Made by a program: the position numbers and the translations under genes
Notes under the pieces: model-generated
Seen by the model: the letters and a program-made list of their open reading frames with translations, nothing else
What the model was told of the DNA's origin: nothing
The model's database searches: none
Shown: positions 7,894-14,815 of the stretch, one piece after another
Layout: each line of letters starts with the position of its first letter
Position numbering within the stretch: position 1 is the stretch's first letter
Origin: Bacteroidota bacterium
GTDB taxonomy: Bacteria > Bacteroidota > Rhodothermia > Rhodothermales > JANQRZ01
Length of the DNA: 34,535 bases
Reading direction: 5' to 3'
NCBI GenBank assembly: GCA_038746285.1
Contig: JBCDKT010000042.1
Span: 1-34,535, forward strand

Positions 7894-7917
7894 GTAGGGG
7901 CGACCGGTCGCCCCTAC
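7894..7917. repeat. 24-bp perfect GTAGGGGC-type palindrome between convergent genes
   Basis: The arm GTAGGGGCGACC is followed at once by its exact reverse complement. It begins 7 bp after the stop of the T9SS protein gene and covers the stop codon of prmA (7914-7916). It may serve as a bidirectional terminator, but its outer bases match the palindromes at 16082-16139 and 18547-18577, which suggests a dispersed REP-like family. Confidence 0.75.
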
Positions 7918-8750
7918 TTCGTCGCTACCACGCTCCACCATTCGTTTTCGGTGGCCTCGTCGTACAGCGTCAGTCCGGCGTCGCGGACGGCGGCCGTCAT
8001 CGTGTCGCGGTCTGTCCGCAGCAGGCCGGCGAGGACGAGCCGCCCGCCCGGTGCGAGCTTCGCCGCGAGGCCGGGCAGCATCGCCTCCAGCGCGTTGCGG
8101 TTGATGTTGGCGAAGGCGAGGTCGAACCCCACCTCGGGCACCACGTCGAGCGCGCCCTCGCGGACCTCGAACTGCCCGGCGGCACCGTTCAGGAGTGCGT
8201 TCTCGGCGGCGTTCGCCCGCGCCCAGGGGTCGATGTCGAACCCGATGGCGGCGGCGGCCCCGAGCTTGAGCGCAGCGAGGGCGAGGACGCCCGTGCCGGT
8301 GCCCGCGTCGAGGACCTGCTCGCCGCCCCGGACGAGGCCCGGTAGGAACCGGAGCACGAGCCGCGTGCTCTCGTGGTAGCCCGTCCCGAAGCTCATTTTC
8401 GGATCGATCTCCAAGAGCAGCTTGTCCGCGTGCTCGGGCGGGACCTCGGCCCAGGTCGGCTTGACGAGGAAGCGGCCGACGGCATGCGGGCGGATGGTGG
8501 CCTCCCAGCGCGCGTTCCAGTTCTCGTCGCGCATCATCCGCTCCTCGAACGCGTCGTCGGGGAGGCCGTGGGCGCGGAACCAGCGCTCGATCTCCTCGCG
8601 GCTCGCGGCGCTCCAGCGGTTGGCGGGGACGTAGGCGCGGATCTGCCCGTCTTCCTCGGTGAAGCTCTCGAAGTCCAGGTCCGACAGTTCGGCGATGAGG
8701 AACTCGTGGTAGCGGTCCGGGAGGCGGAGGACCAGTTCAACCGTTTTCAT
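7914..8750 (-). CDS. prmA: Ribosomal protein L11 methyltransferase
   Basis: A 278-residue protein with the PrmA layout. An N-terminal substrate-binding domain is followed by a linker and the motif FGTGYHEST (residues 121-129). The SAM-binding motif I is QVLDAGTGTGVLALAAL (about 145-161), the acidic loop is FDIDPWA, and motif IV-like FANINRNAL follows. The enzyme methylates L11 in the cytoplasm. The ATG at 8750 starts the family's normal MKTVELVLRLP; an in-frame ATG 36 bp upstream overlaps the preceding gene. It lies 28 bp downstream of the four-repeat envelope protein on the same strand, so it is likely co-transcribed with it. Its stop codon lies inside a 24-bp perfect palindrome. Confidence 0.93.
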   Translation of the reverse strand: MKTVELVLRLPDRYHEFLIAELSDLDFESFTEEDGQIRAYVPANRWSAASREEIERWFRAHGLPDDAFEERMMRDENWNARWEATIRPHAVGRFLVKPTWAEVPPEHADKLLLEIDPKMSFGTGYHESTRLVLRFLPGLVRGGEQVLDAGTGTGVLALAALKLGAAAAIGFDIDPWARANAAENALLNGAAGQFEVREGALDVVPEVGFDLAFANINRNALEAMLPGLAAKLAPGGRLVLAGLLRTDRDTMTAAVRDAGLTLYDEATENEWWSVVATK

Positions 8751-8778
8751 GGGCGAGGCGTGGAGAGAGGGCGATCCC

Positions 8779-10629
8779 CTACGCATCGCGGACCGCCGGG
8801 TTCGCCGGGGCCGGCGGCGGCGGGGGCACCGCGCTGGACGTGTCGGCTACGGCCGGCGGCGCGGGCGGCGGTGGCGCGGCCCGCTCGACCGTGATCCCCC
8901 ACGCCGATGGGTCGGTCGGCGACCCCTCGTTGAAGCGGCCGAAGGCGTGCGAGTCGTCGGTCTTGAAATGCACCGTGTAGGTTCCCGCCGGGAGTCGGAC
9001 CGTGCCGTCGAACACTCGGTTCTTGCGCGCTCCCCCGCCCGAGCGCGTGTTGGAGCGCGTCATCTCCCAGACGTGGTCGTCCTCGCTCGTGATCCACCCG
9101 TAGTCGAACCGGCCCGAGGGGAGGATTTCGCCGAGGGCGTAGACGCGCAGGTCGGTCTCCTCGTCGAGCGTGAAGGTCCGCTCGACCTGCTGGTCGTTGC
9201 CGAGCGGGGCAAGGCGGATCGGTAGTTCGGCGGTGCCGGAGGCGGGGAGCGAGGCGGGGCCACCATGCTCGCGCTCGCTGCGGCGGTCGACGGCGACGGG
9301 CGCGAAGCGGGGGTTGAGAGCGAAGAGGGTGACGCCCCAGCGCTCGGGGCGCTCCGGCTCGTCGCCGTGCCAGCCGTCGGGGCTGTGGCTGCCGTCGGTC
9401 TCGACGTGGAGCGTGTAGCGACCGGGGGCGAGCGTGAGACTCGCCTCCTCGATCCGGTTGCGGTCGGCACCCCCGGCGTGCCGCGTGCGCGCGTGGTCCA
9501 TCTCCCAGACGACCCCTTCGCCGTCCCGAATGAGCCAGGCGTAGTCGTACGACGAACTCCGGGTCATCTCGCCCGCAGCGTAGACCCAGGCCTGGAGCGG
9601 CGCGTCGAGCGTGAACATCGCCGTCTCCAGGGCGTCGTCGCCCACGCCGGTCATCTCGACCACCTTCGGGAGGCTGTTCCACGGGTCGAAGGCGGCGACG
9701 CTTTCCGGCTCGGCGTAGAGAAACAGCCCGTAGGCGGCAGGGTCGAGCGGCGGGTTGGCGCGCCAGCGGCCCGGATGGTGGGAGCCGTCGGCCTCGAACG
9801 TGGCGCGGTAGAGGCCCGGCGCGAGGGCGAGGGTGCCGCTGGACCGGCGGTTCTTGACGGAGCCGCCGGCCCACGCGGTGTTGGCGTCGTCCATCGTCCA
9901 GACCCGCTCGCCCGTCGAGAGGTTGTCGATCCAGCCTGTGTCGACGGGACCGTTGAAGATCTCGCCCGTCGCCTCGACCCGCACCTGCGCGGGCCGGCGC
10001 ACCTCGAAGACGTGCGAGCGGACCTCGCCCCGGTCGGCATCGGCGCTGGCCCAGACGAGGTCCGGGCCGGAGGGCGTGGCGTCGCGCGCGTCGCCTTCGA
10101 GCTCGCGGACCCCGACGCCGGGGGAACCGGCGAGGTAAAATCGGAAGCGCCACTTGCTTGCGTCTGAGGTCCACGCCCGGTTGCCGAAGCGGAGGAGCTG
10201 GGCCAGGCGCTCGCCGAAGGAGTCCTCGCCCCGGACCCGCAGGAGGGGGTCGCCGTAGCTGGTGAAGTAGGCGTCGTAGGTCCCGGCCGCGAGCGTGAGC
10301 GTGTCGGCGGCGAGGGCGAGGGTGCCGCGCTCGCGCGCCGCGTTCTGGGCTGTCATCTGCCAGACTACGCCCCGGTCCTCGCGGCGGACGACCCACCCGT
10401 AGGCCGCCAGCGCCGAGTCCGTCTCGAACGACCCAGTCGCCGAGACCGCGATGCGGGTCGGCCGGTCCAGCCGGAACGCCTTGTGGCGAAGTTCGTCGGC
10501 GTCCCAGCCCTCGCCGAAGTCCACGAAGCCGCGCTCGTCGCCGGGGGCGATGCAGGCTCGGATCACGAGCCCGCCGCCGAGCGCGCAGAGCACGGCGAGC
10601 AGAAAGCGGGAGACGCTGCGACGCGTCAT
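8779..10629 (-). CDS. Envelope protein with four beta-sandwich-like repeats, unknown function
   Basis: A 616-residue protein starting MTRRSVSRFLLAVLCALGGGLVIRAC, which can be read as a signal anchor or an atypical lipoprotein signal. Four copies of a roughly 100-residue unit follow. Each has a strand such as 'FTLDEETDLRVYALGEI', a central 'VWEM-R-NT--GG--KNR' and 'LAPGRYTLHVETDGSHSPDGW', ending in 'P--WGVTLF'. Copies 2-4 are close to each other and copy 1 is more diverged. The architecture recalls bacterial pre-peptidase C-like beta sandwiches used for envelope binding, but there is no catalytic domain. The C-terminus is a Pro/Ala-rich tail. The ATG at 10629 was chosen because it starts the hydrophobic segment. 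It is followed closely by prmA. Confidence 0.75.
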   Translation of the reverse strand: MTRRSVSRFLLAVLCALGGGLVIRACIAPGDERGFVDFGEGWDADELRHKAFRLDRPTRIAVSATGSFETDSALAAYGWVVRREDRGVVWQMTAQNAARERGTLALAADTLTLAAGTYDAYFTSYGDPLLRVRGEDSFGERLAQLLRFGNRAWTSDASKWRFRFYLAGSPGVGVRELEGDARDATPSGPDLVWASADADRGEVRSHVFEVRRPAQVRVEATGEIFNGPVDTGWIDNLSTGERVWTMDDANTAWAGGSVKNRRSSGTLALAPGLYRATFEADGSHHPGRWRANPPLDPAAYGLFLYAEPESVAAFDPWNSLPKVVEMTGVGDDALETAMFTLDAPLQAWVYAAGEMTRSSSYDYAWLIRDGEGVVWEMDHARTRHAGGADRNRIEEASLTLAPGRYTLHVETDGSHSPDGWHGDEPERPERWGVTLFALNPRFAPVAVDRRSEREHGGPASLPASGTAELPIRLAPLGNDQQVERTFTLDEETDLRVYALGEILPSGRFDYGWITSEDDHVWEMTRSNTRSGGGARKNRVFDGTVRLPAGTYTVHFKTDDSHAFGRFNEGSPTDPSAWGITVERAAPPPPAPPAVADTSSAVPPPPPAPANPAVRDA

Positions 10630-10724
10630 AGGACGAAGGCTAGCGGGCAATGAGACCGGGACGTGTCCGGGCTCTACGGGGGCGTAGCGGGGAAGTTACC
10701 CCCTCGTCCCGGACGCGGCAGCGC

Positions 10725-10731
10725 TATATTG
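10725..10731 (+). promoter_or_regulatory. Possible promoter box (TATATTG) upstream of the SpoIIE-type phosphatase
   Basis: TATATTG here resembles TATATT boxes seen upstream of the yebC-family gene (24146-24151, minus) and the transglutaminase-like gene (32274-32280, minus). No convincing -33 element is visible. It would sit about 140 bp ahead of the chosen start. Confidence 0.25.
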
Positions 10732-10777
10732 CGGCTGCGTCCCGCGCGCTCTGGCGCCCGTGAACCGGGGCCTCCGT

Positions 10778-10821
10778 GCAACATCGAGGCCGGTTCGCTG
10801 CAACATCGAGGCCGGTTCGCT
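10778..10821. repeat. Exact tandem duplication of a 22-bp unit
   Basis: Two back-to-back identical 22-bp units (10778-10799 and 10800-10821), each beginning GCAACATCGAGG and ending GGTTCGCT. A partial inverted copy (GAACCGGGGCCTC, about 10762-10774) precedes them. They lie upstream of the chosen start of the phosphatase gene and could be an operator, or simply a slippage duplication. Confidence 0.8.
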
Positions 10822-10872
10822 CGATACGCATACGGTCTGCCCGTCCACTCGCCCGAGGCCCCGCTGCCCACC

Positions 10873-13107
10873 GTGCCGCTCCCGTCGCTCTCGATCGCGC
10901 ACGTCCGCCCTGCCCTGACGGCGGGACGCGCACGCCGGGTGCTCCTGTGGGCGCTCGTCGGGCTGGGCTTCGCCCTCCTGGTGGTCTACCACCTCGGCAT
11001 CACGTCGGTCGGCGAGCCGCCGTCGCAGATGACGCTGGTGCTGGTCAACCTCAGCGTGGTGGCGTGCGTCGCGCTCGCAGCGCTGCTCCTGGCGGACACT
11101 CTGGGGAGCCGGAGCTACAACCCGGTGCGGGCACTGTGGCATCCGTTCATCGCGGCCGTGCTCGGCCTCGGCGTCGCCGCCGGCTCGACGACGCTGGCCG
11201 GGAGCATCTCGGTGGACCCCCTCACCGGCGTACCGGACGGGTTCTCGGACGTCTTCCAGATCAGCACGATCGCCATCGTCGACGTCGCCGTAGCGCTCGT
11301 GCTGCTGTTCTCGCTGCGGACCCTCGTGCTCTTCAAGCGCACCGCCGGGAGCGTCCGCAACTGGCGCGGCATGCTCGTCACGATGGCGATTGCGTCACTC
11401 GCCCTCGTCGGCACGGGCGCGACAGACGCGGCCAACGAGAACTGGGTCCACATCGCGCTCGCCGTCGTCGCGGTCCTGGCGATGGTGTTCAACGCCTTCC
11501 GGCTGGCCTGGATCGTCTACCTCCCGTTCCGGCAGAAGATGATCACGCTCGGGCTGTGCATCGGGCTGATCGTGCTGCTCGGGCTCCTGCTGGACTACGC
11601 CGGGCGCGGCGTCGAGAGCAGCGCGGACCTCGGGGCGGGCTTTTACATCGACGACCTCGCCCTGACGGCGGTGTTCTCGCACCCCCTGAGCCAGTTCATC
11701 CGGCTGTCGTTCGGGTTCGGCATCCTGTACGCGGCGACGGCCGTCCTCTCGCTGCTGTTCCACCTCCCGACGGCGGCGGCGCTCCAGCAGAAGACGGGCG
11801 AGATGGAGGCCCTCCAGGCCCTCGCTCGCCTCTCGGGCGAGGTCTTCGACCGCGACAAGCTCGTCGACACGATCGCCGGGGCCCCAGTCGAGGCTGGGGT
11901 GGCGCAGGCGGCGTGGCTCGCGCTGATCGACGAGGACAGCGGCTCGCTCACGCCCCGGATCACGGCCGCGCTCGGCCTGACGCCGGTCCAGATCAAGGCC
12001 CTCACCGACTACGAATCCCTCGCCCGCGACGCCCTCGACGCGGGCGCGCCGCTGCTGCTGCGCCAGGCCCCGGCCGACCACCGCGTCCGCGCCCGCCCGG
12101 GCGACGGGCTGGGCAGCCTCCTCGTGCTCCCGCTCGTGGCCCACGCCGAGCCAATGGGGGCGCTCTTCGCCACGCGCGCCGTCTCCGAGGGCTTCGAGGA
12201 AGACGATGTGGACGCCCTCGCCACCTTCGCCGGGCAGGCCGCGCTCGCCCTGAGCAACGCCGACCTCTTCGCCGAGCGCCTCGAGCGCGAGCGCCTCGAG
12301 CGCGAACTGGCCATCGCCCGCGAGGTGCAGCAGCGCCTCCTCCCCCAGCATCTGCCAGACCTCGACGGCGTGTCGCTCTCGGCCACGAGCGTCCCCGCGC
12401 AAGAGGTCTGCGGCGACTACTACGACTTCGTCCGCATCGGCCCGCACTGCCTCGGCGTGATCGTCGGCGACGTATCGGGCAAGGGCACGAGCGCGGCATT
12501 CTACATGGCCGAGCTGAAGGGCATCTTCCAGTCGGCCAGCCGCCTGACGCAGTCGCCCGCCGAGCTGCTGAGCCAGGCCAACGAGGCCCTCGCTGGGTCG
12601 CTCGGGAAGAACGCGTTCATCACGGCCGTCTACGGCATCCTGAACACCGAGGACGGCGTGTTCACCTTTGCCCGCGCCGGGCACTGCCCCGTCGCGCTTG
12701 CCCGCGCCGACGGGAGCGTCTCATTGCTGCGCGCCGGCGGCCTCGGCCTCGGGATGGACCGGGGGCCACTCTTCCGCAGGGCCCTCACCGAGGAGCAGGT
12801 CCACCTCCGGCCCGGCGACACGTTCGTGCTCTACAGCGACGGTCTCGTCGAGACGCGCGACCGCGCCGGGACGGGCGAGGAGTACGGCTACGACCGCCTC
12901 GCCGCGGCGGTCGCCAAGCACCGCGCGCTCGCCCCGAAGCCGCTGCGCGACGCCCTCCTGTCCGACCTCTACCGGTTCGCCGGGCACGACACCTGGGGCG
13001 ACGACCTGACGCTCGTCGTCGTCAAGTGGGACGGCGCGGCGACGCCGACCTCCGAGGGCACCCTCACCACCCACGCTGCTCAAGACTCCCCACCGACCCG
13101 GCCGTGA
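10873..13107 (+). CDS. Membrane-bound GAF-SpoIIE (RsbU-type PP2C) serine phosphatase
   Basis: A 744-residue protein. Roughly residues 1-310 hold about eight hydrophobic segments (for example VLLWALVGLGFALLVVYHLG and LVLVNLSVVACVALAALLLA). A GAF domain follows (about 312-465), then a short coiled coil (RLERERLERELAIAREVQQRLLP) and a PP2C/SpoIIE phosphatase domain with GDYYDF (about 513), GDVSGKGTS (about 532), FARAGHCP and DDLTLVVV (about 709). These carry the metal-binding Asp residues of the family. RsbU-type enzymes dephosphorylate a STAS anti-anti-sigma factor, and the next two genes are that factor and its kinase. The start is uncertain. I used GTG 10873, just ahead of the first TM; an earlier GTG at 10663 would add 70 residues of low-complexity sequence across the tandem repeat. 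Confidence 0.88.
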   Translation: MPLPSLSIAHVRPALTAGRARRVLLWALVGLGFALLVVYHLGITSVGEPPSQMTLVLVNLSVVACVALAALLLADTLGSRSYNPVRALWHPFIAAVLGLGVAAGSTTLAGSISVDPLTGVPDGFSDVFQISTIAIVDVAVALVLLFSLRTLVLFKRTAGSVRNWRGMLVTMAIASLALVGTGATDAANENWVHIALAVVAVLAMVFNAFRLAWIVYLPFRQKMITLGLCIGLIVLLGLLLDYAGRGVESSADLGAGFYIDDLALTAVFSHPLSQFIRLSFGFGILYAATAVLSLLFHLPTAAALQQKTGEMEALQALARLSGEVFDRDKLVDTIAGAPVEAGVAQAAWLALIDEDSGSLTPRITAALGLTPVQIKALTDYESLARDALDAGAPLLLRQAPADHRVRARPGDGLGSLLVLPLVAHAEPMGALFATRAVSEGFEEDDVDALATFAGQAALALSNADLFAERLERERLERELAIAREVQQRLLPQHLPDLDGVSLSATSVPAQEVCGDYYDFVRIGPHCLGVIVGDVSGKGTSAAFYMAELKGIFQSASRLTQSPAELLSQANEALAGSLGKNAFITAVYGILNTEDGVFTFARAGHCPVALARADGSVSLLRAGGLGLGMDRGPLFRRALTEEQVHLRPGDTFVLYSDGLVETRDRAGTGEEYGYDRLAAAVAKHRALAPKPLRDALLSDLYRFAGHDTWGDDLTLVVVKWDGAATPTSEGTLTTHAAQDSPPTRP

Positions 13108-13137
13108 CAGAAAATCAGAGAAGAGAAAATAGAGGGT

Positions 13138-13185
13138 AGAAGATGGCGTCTAGGCTCACGCCTTTCCCTCCACTCTCCATCTTCT
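13138..13185. repeat. Imperfect hairpin in the phosphatase-STAS spacer
   Basis: AGAAGATGG (13138-13146) and CCATCTTCT (13177-13185) are exact inverted repeats 30 nt apart. The 159-bp spacer (13108-13266) is purine-rich on its left side and pyrimidine-rich on its right, and lower in GC than its neighbours. It could be an attenuator or weak terminator inside the partner-switching cluster. Confidence 0.4.
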
Positions 13186-13266
13186 CTTGTCTATCCTCCA
13201 TATGCTCGACACGAGACGTCTTGAACCAGCGCTCGTTGTGCCTCTCACCCTCCAACGCAATCAACT

Positions 13267-13635
13267 GTGAGTTCCTTTTCCGTCACCTTCCGCTCGCCCG
13301 ACGCCGCGCCGGAGCGCGGCAGCGTCTGCGTGCTCGACCTGAAGGGCGAGCTCGACGCCCACACGTCCGGCGAGCTCGAGGCCGCCTTCCAGAAGTGCAT
13401 CGACGACGAGCGCCCGCGCATCGTGGTCCACGGCGGCGACCTCCAGTACATCTCGTCGGCCGGCCTCGGCGTCTTCATGGCCTACATCGAGGAGGTCCGT
13501 GAGCAGGGCGGCGATATCAAGATCGCCGCGCTCCAGCCCCGCGTCTACAACGTCTTCGACCTGCTCGGCTTCCCCGTCCTCTTCGACATCACCGACTCCG
13601 AGGCCGAGGCCGTTGAGCGCTTCGACGCTGCCTGA
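13267..13635 (+). CDS. STAS-domain anti-sigma factor antagonist
   Basis: A 122-residue single-domain protein of the SpoIIAA/RsbV type. It has strand segment SVCVLDLKGELDAHT, then the phosphorylation loop LQYISSAGLGVF, in which Ser63 or Ser64 would be phosphorylated, and a C-terminal helix ending AVERFDAA. In the unphosphorylated state such proteins bind the RsbW-like kinase and free its client, classically a sigma factor. The start is a GTG at 13267 (MSSFSVTFRS). The gene lies 159 bp after the SpoIIE-type phosphatase and 5 bp before the RsbW-like kinase, so the three form a complete switch. No sigma factor gene is visible in the window, so the client is unknown. Confidence 0.93.
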   Translation: MSSFSVTFRSPDAAPERGSVCVLDLKGELDAHTSGELEAAFQKCIDDERPRIVVHGGDLQYISSAGLGVFMAYIEEVREQGGDIKIAALQPRVYNVFDLLGFPVLFDITDSEAEAVERFDAA

Positions 13636-13640
13636 CCGCG

Positions 13641-14084
13641 ATGCCCGCTACCCGCCCCACCCTCACGATCCCGAGTGCCACGCGCTACCTCGCGCGGGTC
13701 CGCCGGTTCATGGACGCGCAGACCGCGGCGGCCGGCCTGTCCGAGAAAGCGGCCGACGAGGTGAGGCTCGCCGTGGACGAAGCGTGCTGCAACGCCATCG
13801 AGCATGCCTACGGGAGCCGAGAAGTAGGTACGGTGGAGATCGTCACGCGCAAGACGAAGCGCCAGTTCACGGTCACCATCCGCCACTCCGGGGTGCCGTT
13901 CGACGCCTCCAAGTACCAGCCGCCGGACCTCAAGCGCGCCGCCGCCGAGCGCCGGCAGGGCGGCTTCGGCGTGGCGCTGATGCACCGCCTGATGGACCGC
14001 GTCGAGTACCGCCAGCGCGGACATACGAACGAAGTTTACCTCGTCAAATTCCTGAGCAGCCGCCCCGGCACAGCCACCGCGTGA
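13641..14084 (+). CDS. RsbW-like serine kinase / anti-sigma factor (HATPase_c family)
   Basis: A 147-residue protein of the GHKL ATPase fold. The N-box is DEACCNAIEHAY (about residues 46-57, Asn51 being the metal-site Asn), and the G2 box is QGGFGVALMHRLMDRVEY near residues 109-126. In the G1 box, where Asp normally contacts the adenine in DxGxx[FP], the sequence reads RHSGVPFD with His82 in place of Asp. The protein should phosphorylate the STAS partner encoded just upstream and bind an unknown client. The unusual G1 residue means the ATP-dependent step needs testing. The ATG is 5 bp after the STAS stop codon, supporting translational linkage. Confidence 0.9.
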   Translation: MPATRPTLTIPSATRYLARVRRFMDAQTAAAGLSEKAADEVRLAVDEACCNAIEHAYGSREVGTVEIVTRKTKRQFTVTIRHSGVPFDASKYQPPDLKRAAAERRQGGFGVALMHRLMDRVEYRQRGHTNEVYLVKFLSSRPGTATA

Positions 14085-14096
14085 CCCCGTAGCGAC

Positions 14097-14357
14097 TCAG
14101 CGGTACGCTTCCTGCCGGTGCCGGACCGCGAAGACGTCTACTACGCGCTCTGCATCATCGACCTCGTAGAGCACGCGGTAGTCGCCGATGCGAATGCGCC
14201 ACAGTGCATCGCTCCCGCTCAGCTTGGTACAACCACTCGGGCGTAGGTCGTCGGCTAGCGCCTCTATCTGGCGGAAAATGCGCGTCACGGCTGGCGGCCG
14301 CAGCTTCGACAGCTCTTTCTCAGCGGAGCGGGCGAAGGTGACGCGGTACTCACTCAT
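14097..14357 (-). CDS. RelE/ParE-family toxin of a type II toxin-antitoxin pair
   Basis: An 86-residue protein: MSEYRVTFARSAEKELSKL, then RIFRQIEALADDLRP, KLSGSDALWRIRIGDYRVLYEV, VVDVFAVRHRQEAYR. This is the classic RelE/ParE fold with the R-x-R-G-x-YR-x-x-Y strand and a terminal HR-x-x-YR. RelE homologues cut mRNA on the ribosome; ParE homologues poison gyrase, and the two cannot be separated by eye. It starts inside the end of the antitoxin gene (8-bp overlap), the usual coupled order of antitoxin first. It converges on the RsbW-like gene with a 12-bp gap. Confidence 0.9.
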   Translation of the reverse strand: MSEYRVTFARSAEKELSKLRPPAVTRIFRQIEALADDLRPSGCTKLSGSDALWRIRIGDYRVLYEVDDAERVVDVFAVRHRQEAYR

Positions 14358-14547
14358 CACCGAGGAGCTTGCCCTGTTCGGTGAGCCGCTGCCGCACCGC
14401 GTCGAGCGACGCACGCGGCTCGTTCCGTCGCTGCTGCGCGAGGAGGTGGTCGTAGAAGTCCTCCCACACGGCCCCGTTCTCCGCGAGGTCGATCACGACG
14501 GCCGTTCGTTCTCCGCGCTCGTCAACGATAAACTGAATGCCTTCCAT
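14350..14547 (-). CDS. Antitoxin partner of the RelE/ParE-type toxin
   Basis: A 65-residue protein starting MEGIQFIVDERGERTAVVIDL and ending LTEQGKLLGDE. The pattern 'I-Y/F-I-x-D-x-G-x-x-T-A-V-V-I-D-L ... VWEDFYD' is common for small antitoxins encoded just before RelE-type toxins. The C-terminus would wrap the toxin. No separate DNA-binding domain is evident, so autoregulation may depend on the complex. The end of the gene overlaps the toxin start by 8 bp. Confidence 0.82.
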   Translation of the reverse strand: MEGIQFIVDERGERTAVVIDLAENGAVWEDFYDHLLAQQRRNEPRASLDAVRQRLTEQGKLLGDE

Positions 14548-14573
14548 CGATCTCTCGCTTAGGTCTCGTTGAG

Positions 14574-14780
14574 TCAGAAGCTGTCCGGCAGCGGCTCATC
14601 GAAGTCGTCGCTCATCACGATGGCTCCGGGGTGCAGCCCGGCGACGCGGCGCTTGAGCACCGGGACGAGTCGGAACGCGACCCCATCGCCGCGCTCAATG
14701 ACGACCTCAGCTCCACCGGCGGCCTCGTCCATCAGCTCGTCCAGCCGCTCTTTCGCTTCCTGCATTTCGACTTTCCGCAT
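14574..14780 (-). CDS. Orphan Phd/YefM-type antitoxin
   Basis: A 68-residue protein whose first half (MRKVEMQEAKERLDELMDEA, then EVVIERGDGVAFRLVPV) is the Phd/YefM fold: DNA-binding N-terminus followed by a toxin-binding tail (SDDFDEPLPDSF, typical of antitoxins paired with VapC/PIN toxins). No PIN-domain gene follows. 26 bp downstream comes the second antitoxin, then the RelE-type toxin, all on the same strand. The toxin partner may have been lost, or the protein may regulate the neighbouring pair. It follows the large barrel gene by 35 bp. Confidence 0.85.
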   Translation of the reverse strand: MRKVEMQEAKERLDELMDEAAGGAEVVIERGDGVAFRLVPVLKRRVAGLHPGAIVMSDDFDEPLPDSF

Positions 14781-14815
14781 AGCGCTGATCGTTGCACCGA
14801 GGTGTCAATCTACGC

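Noticed and set aside
10663-10872. Upstream GTG giving 70 more residues to the SpoIIE-type phosphatase
   Set aside because: The added part is low-complexity Arg/Pro/Gly sequence, crosses a TATATT box and an exact tandem repeat, and has no family similarity. I kept it only as an alternative.
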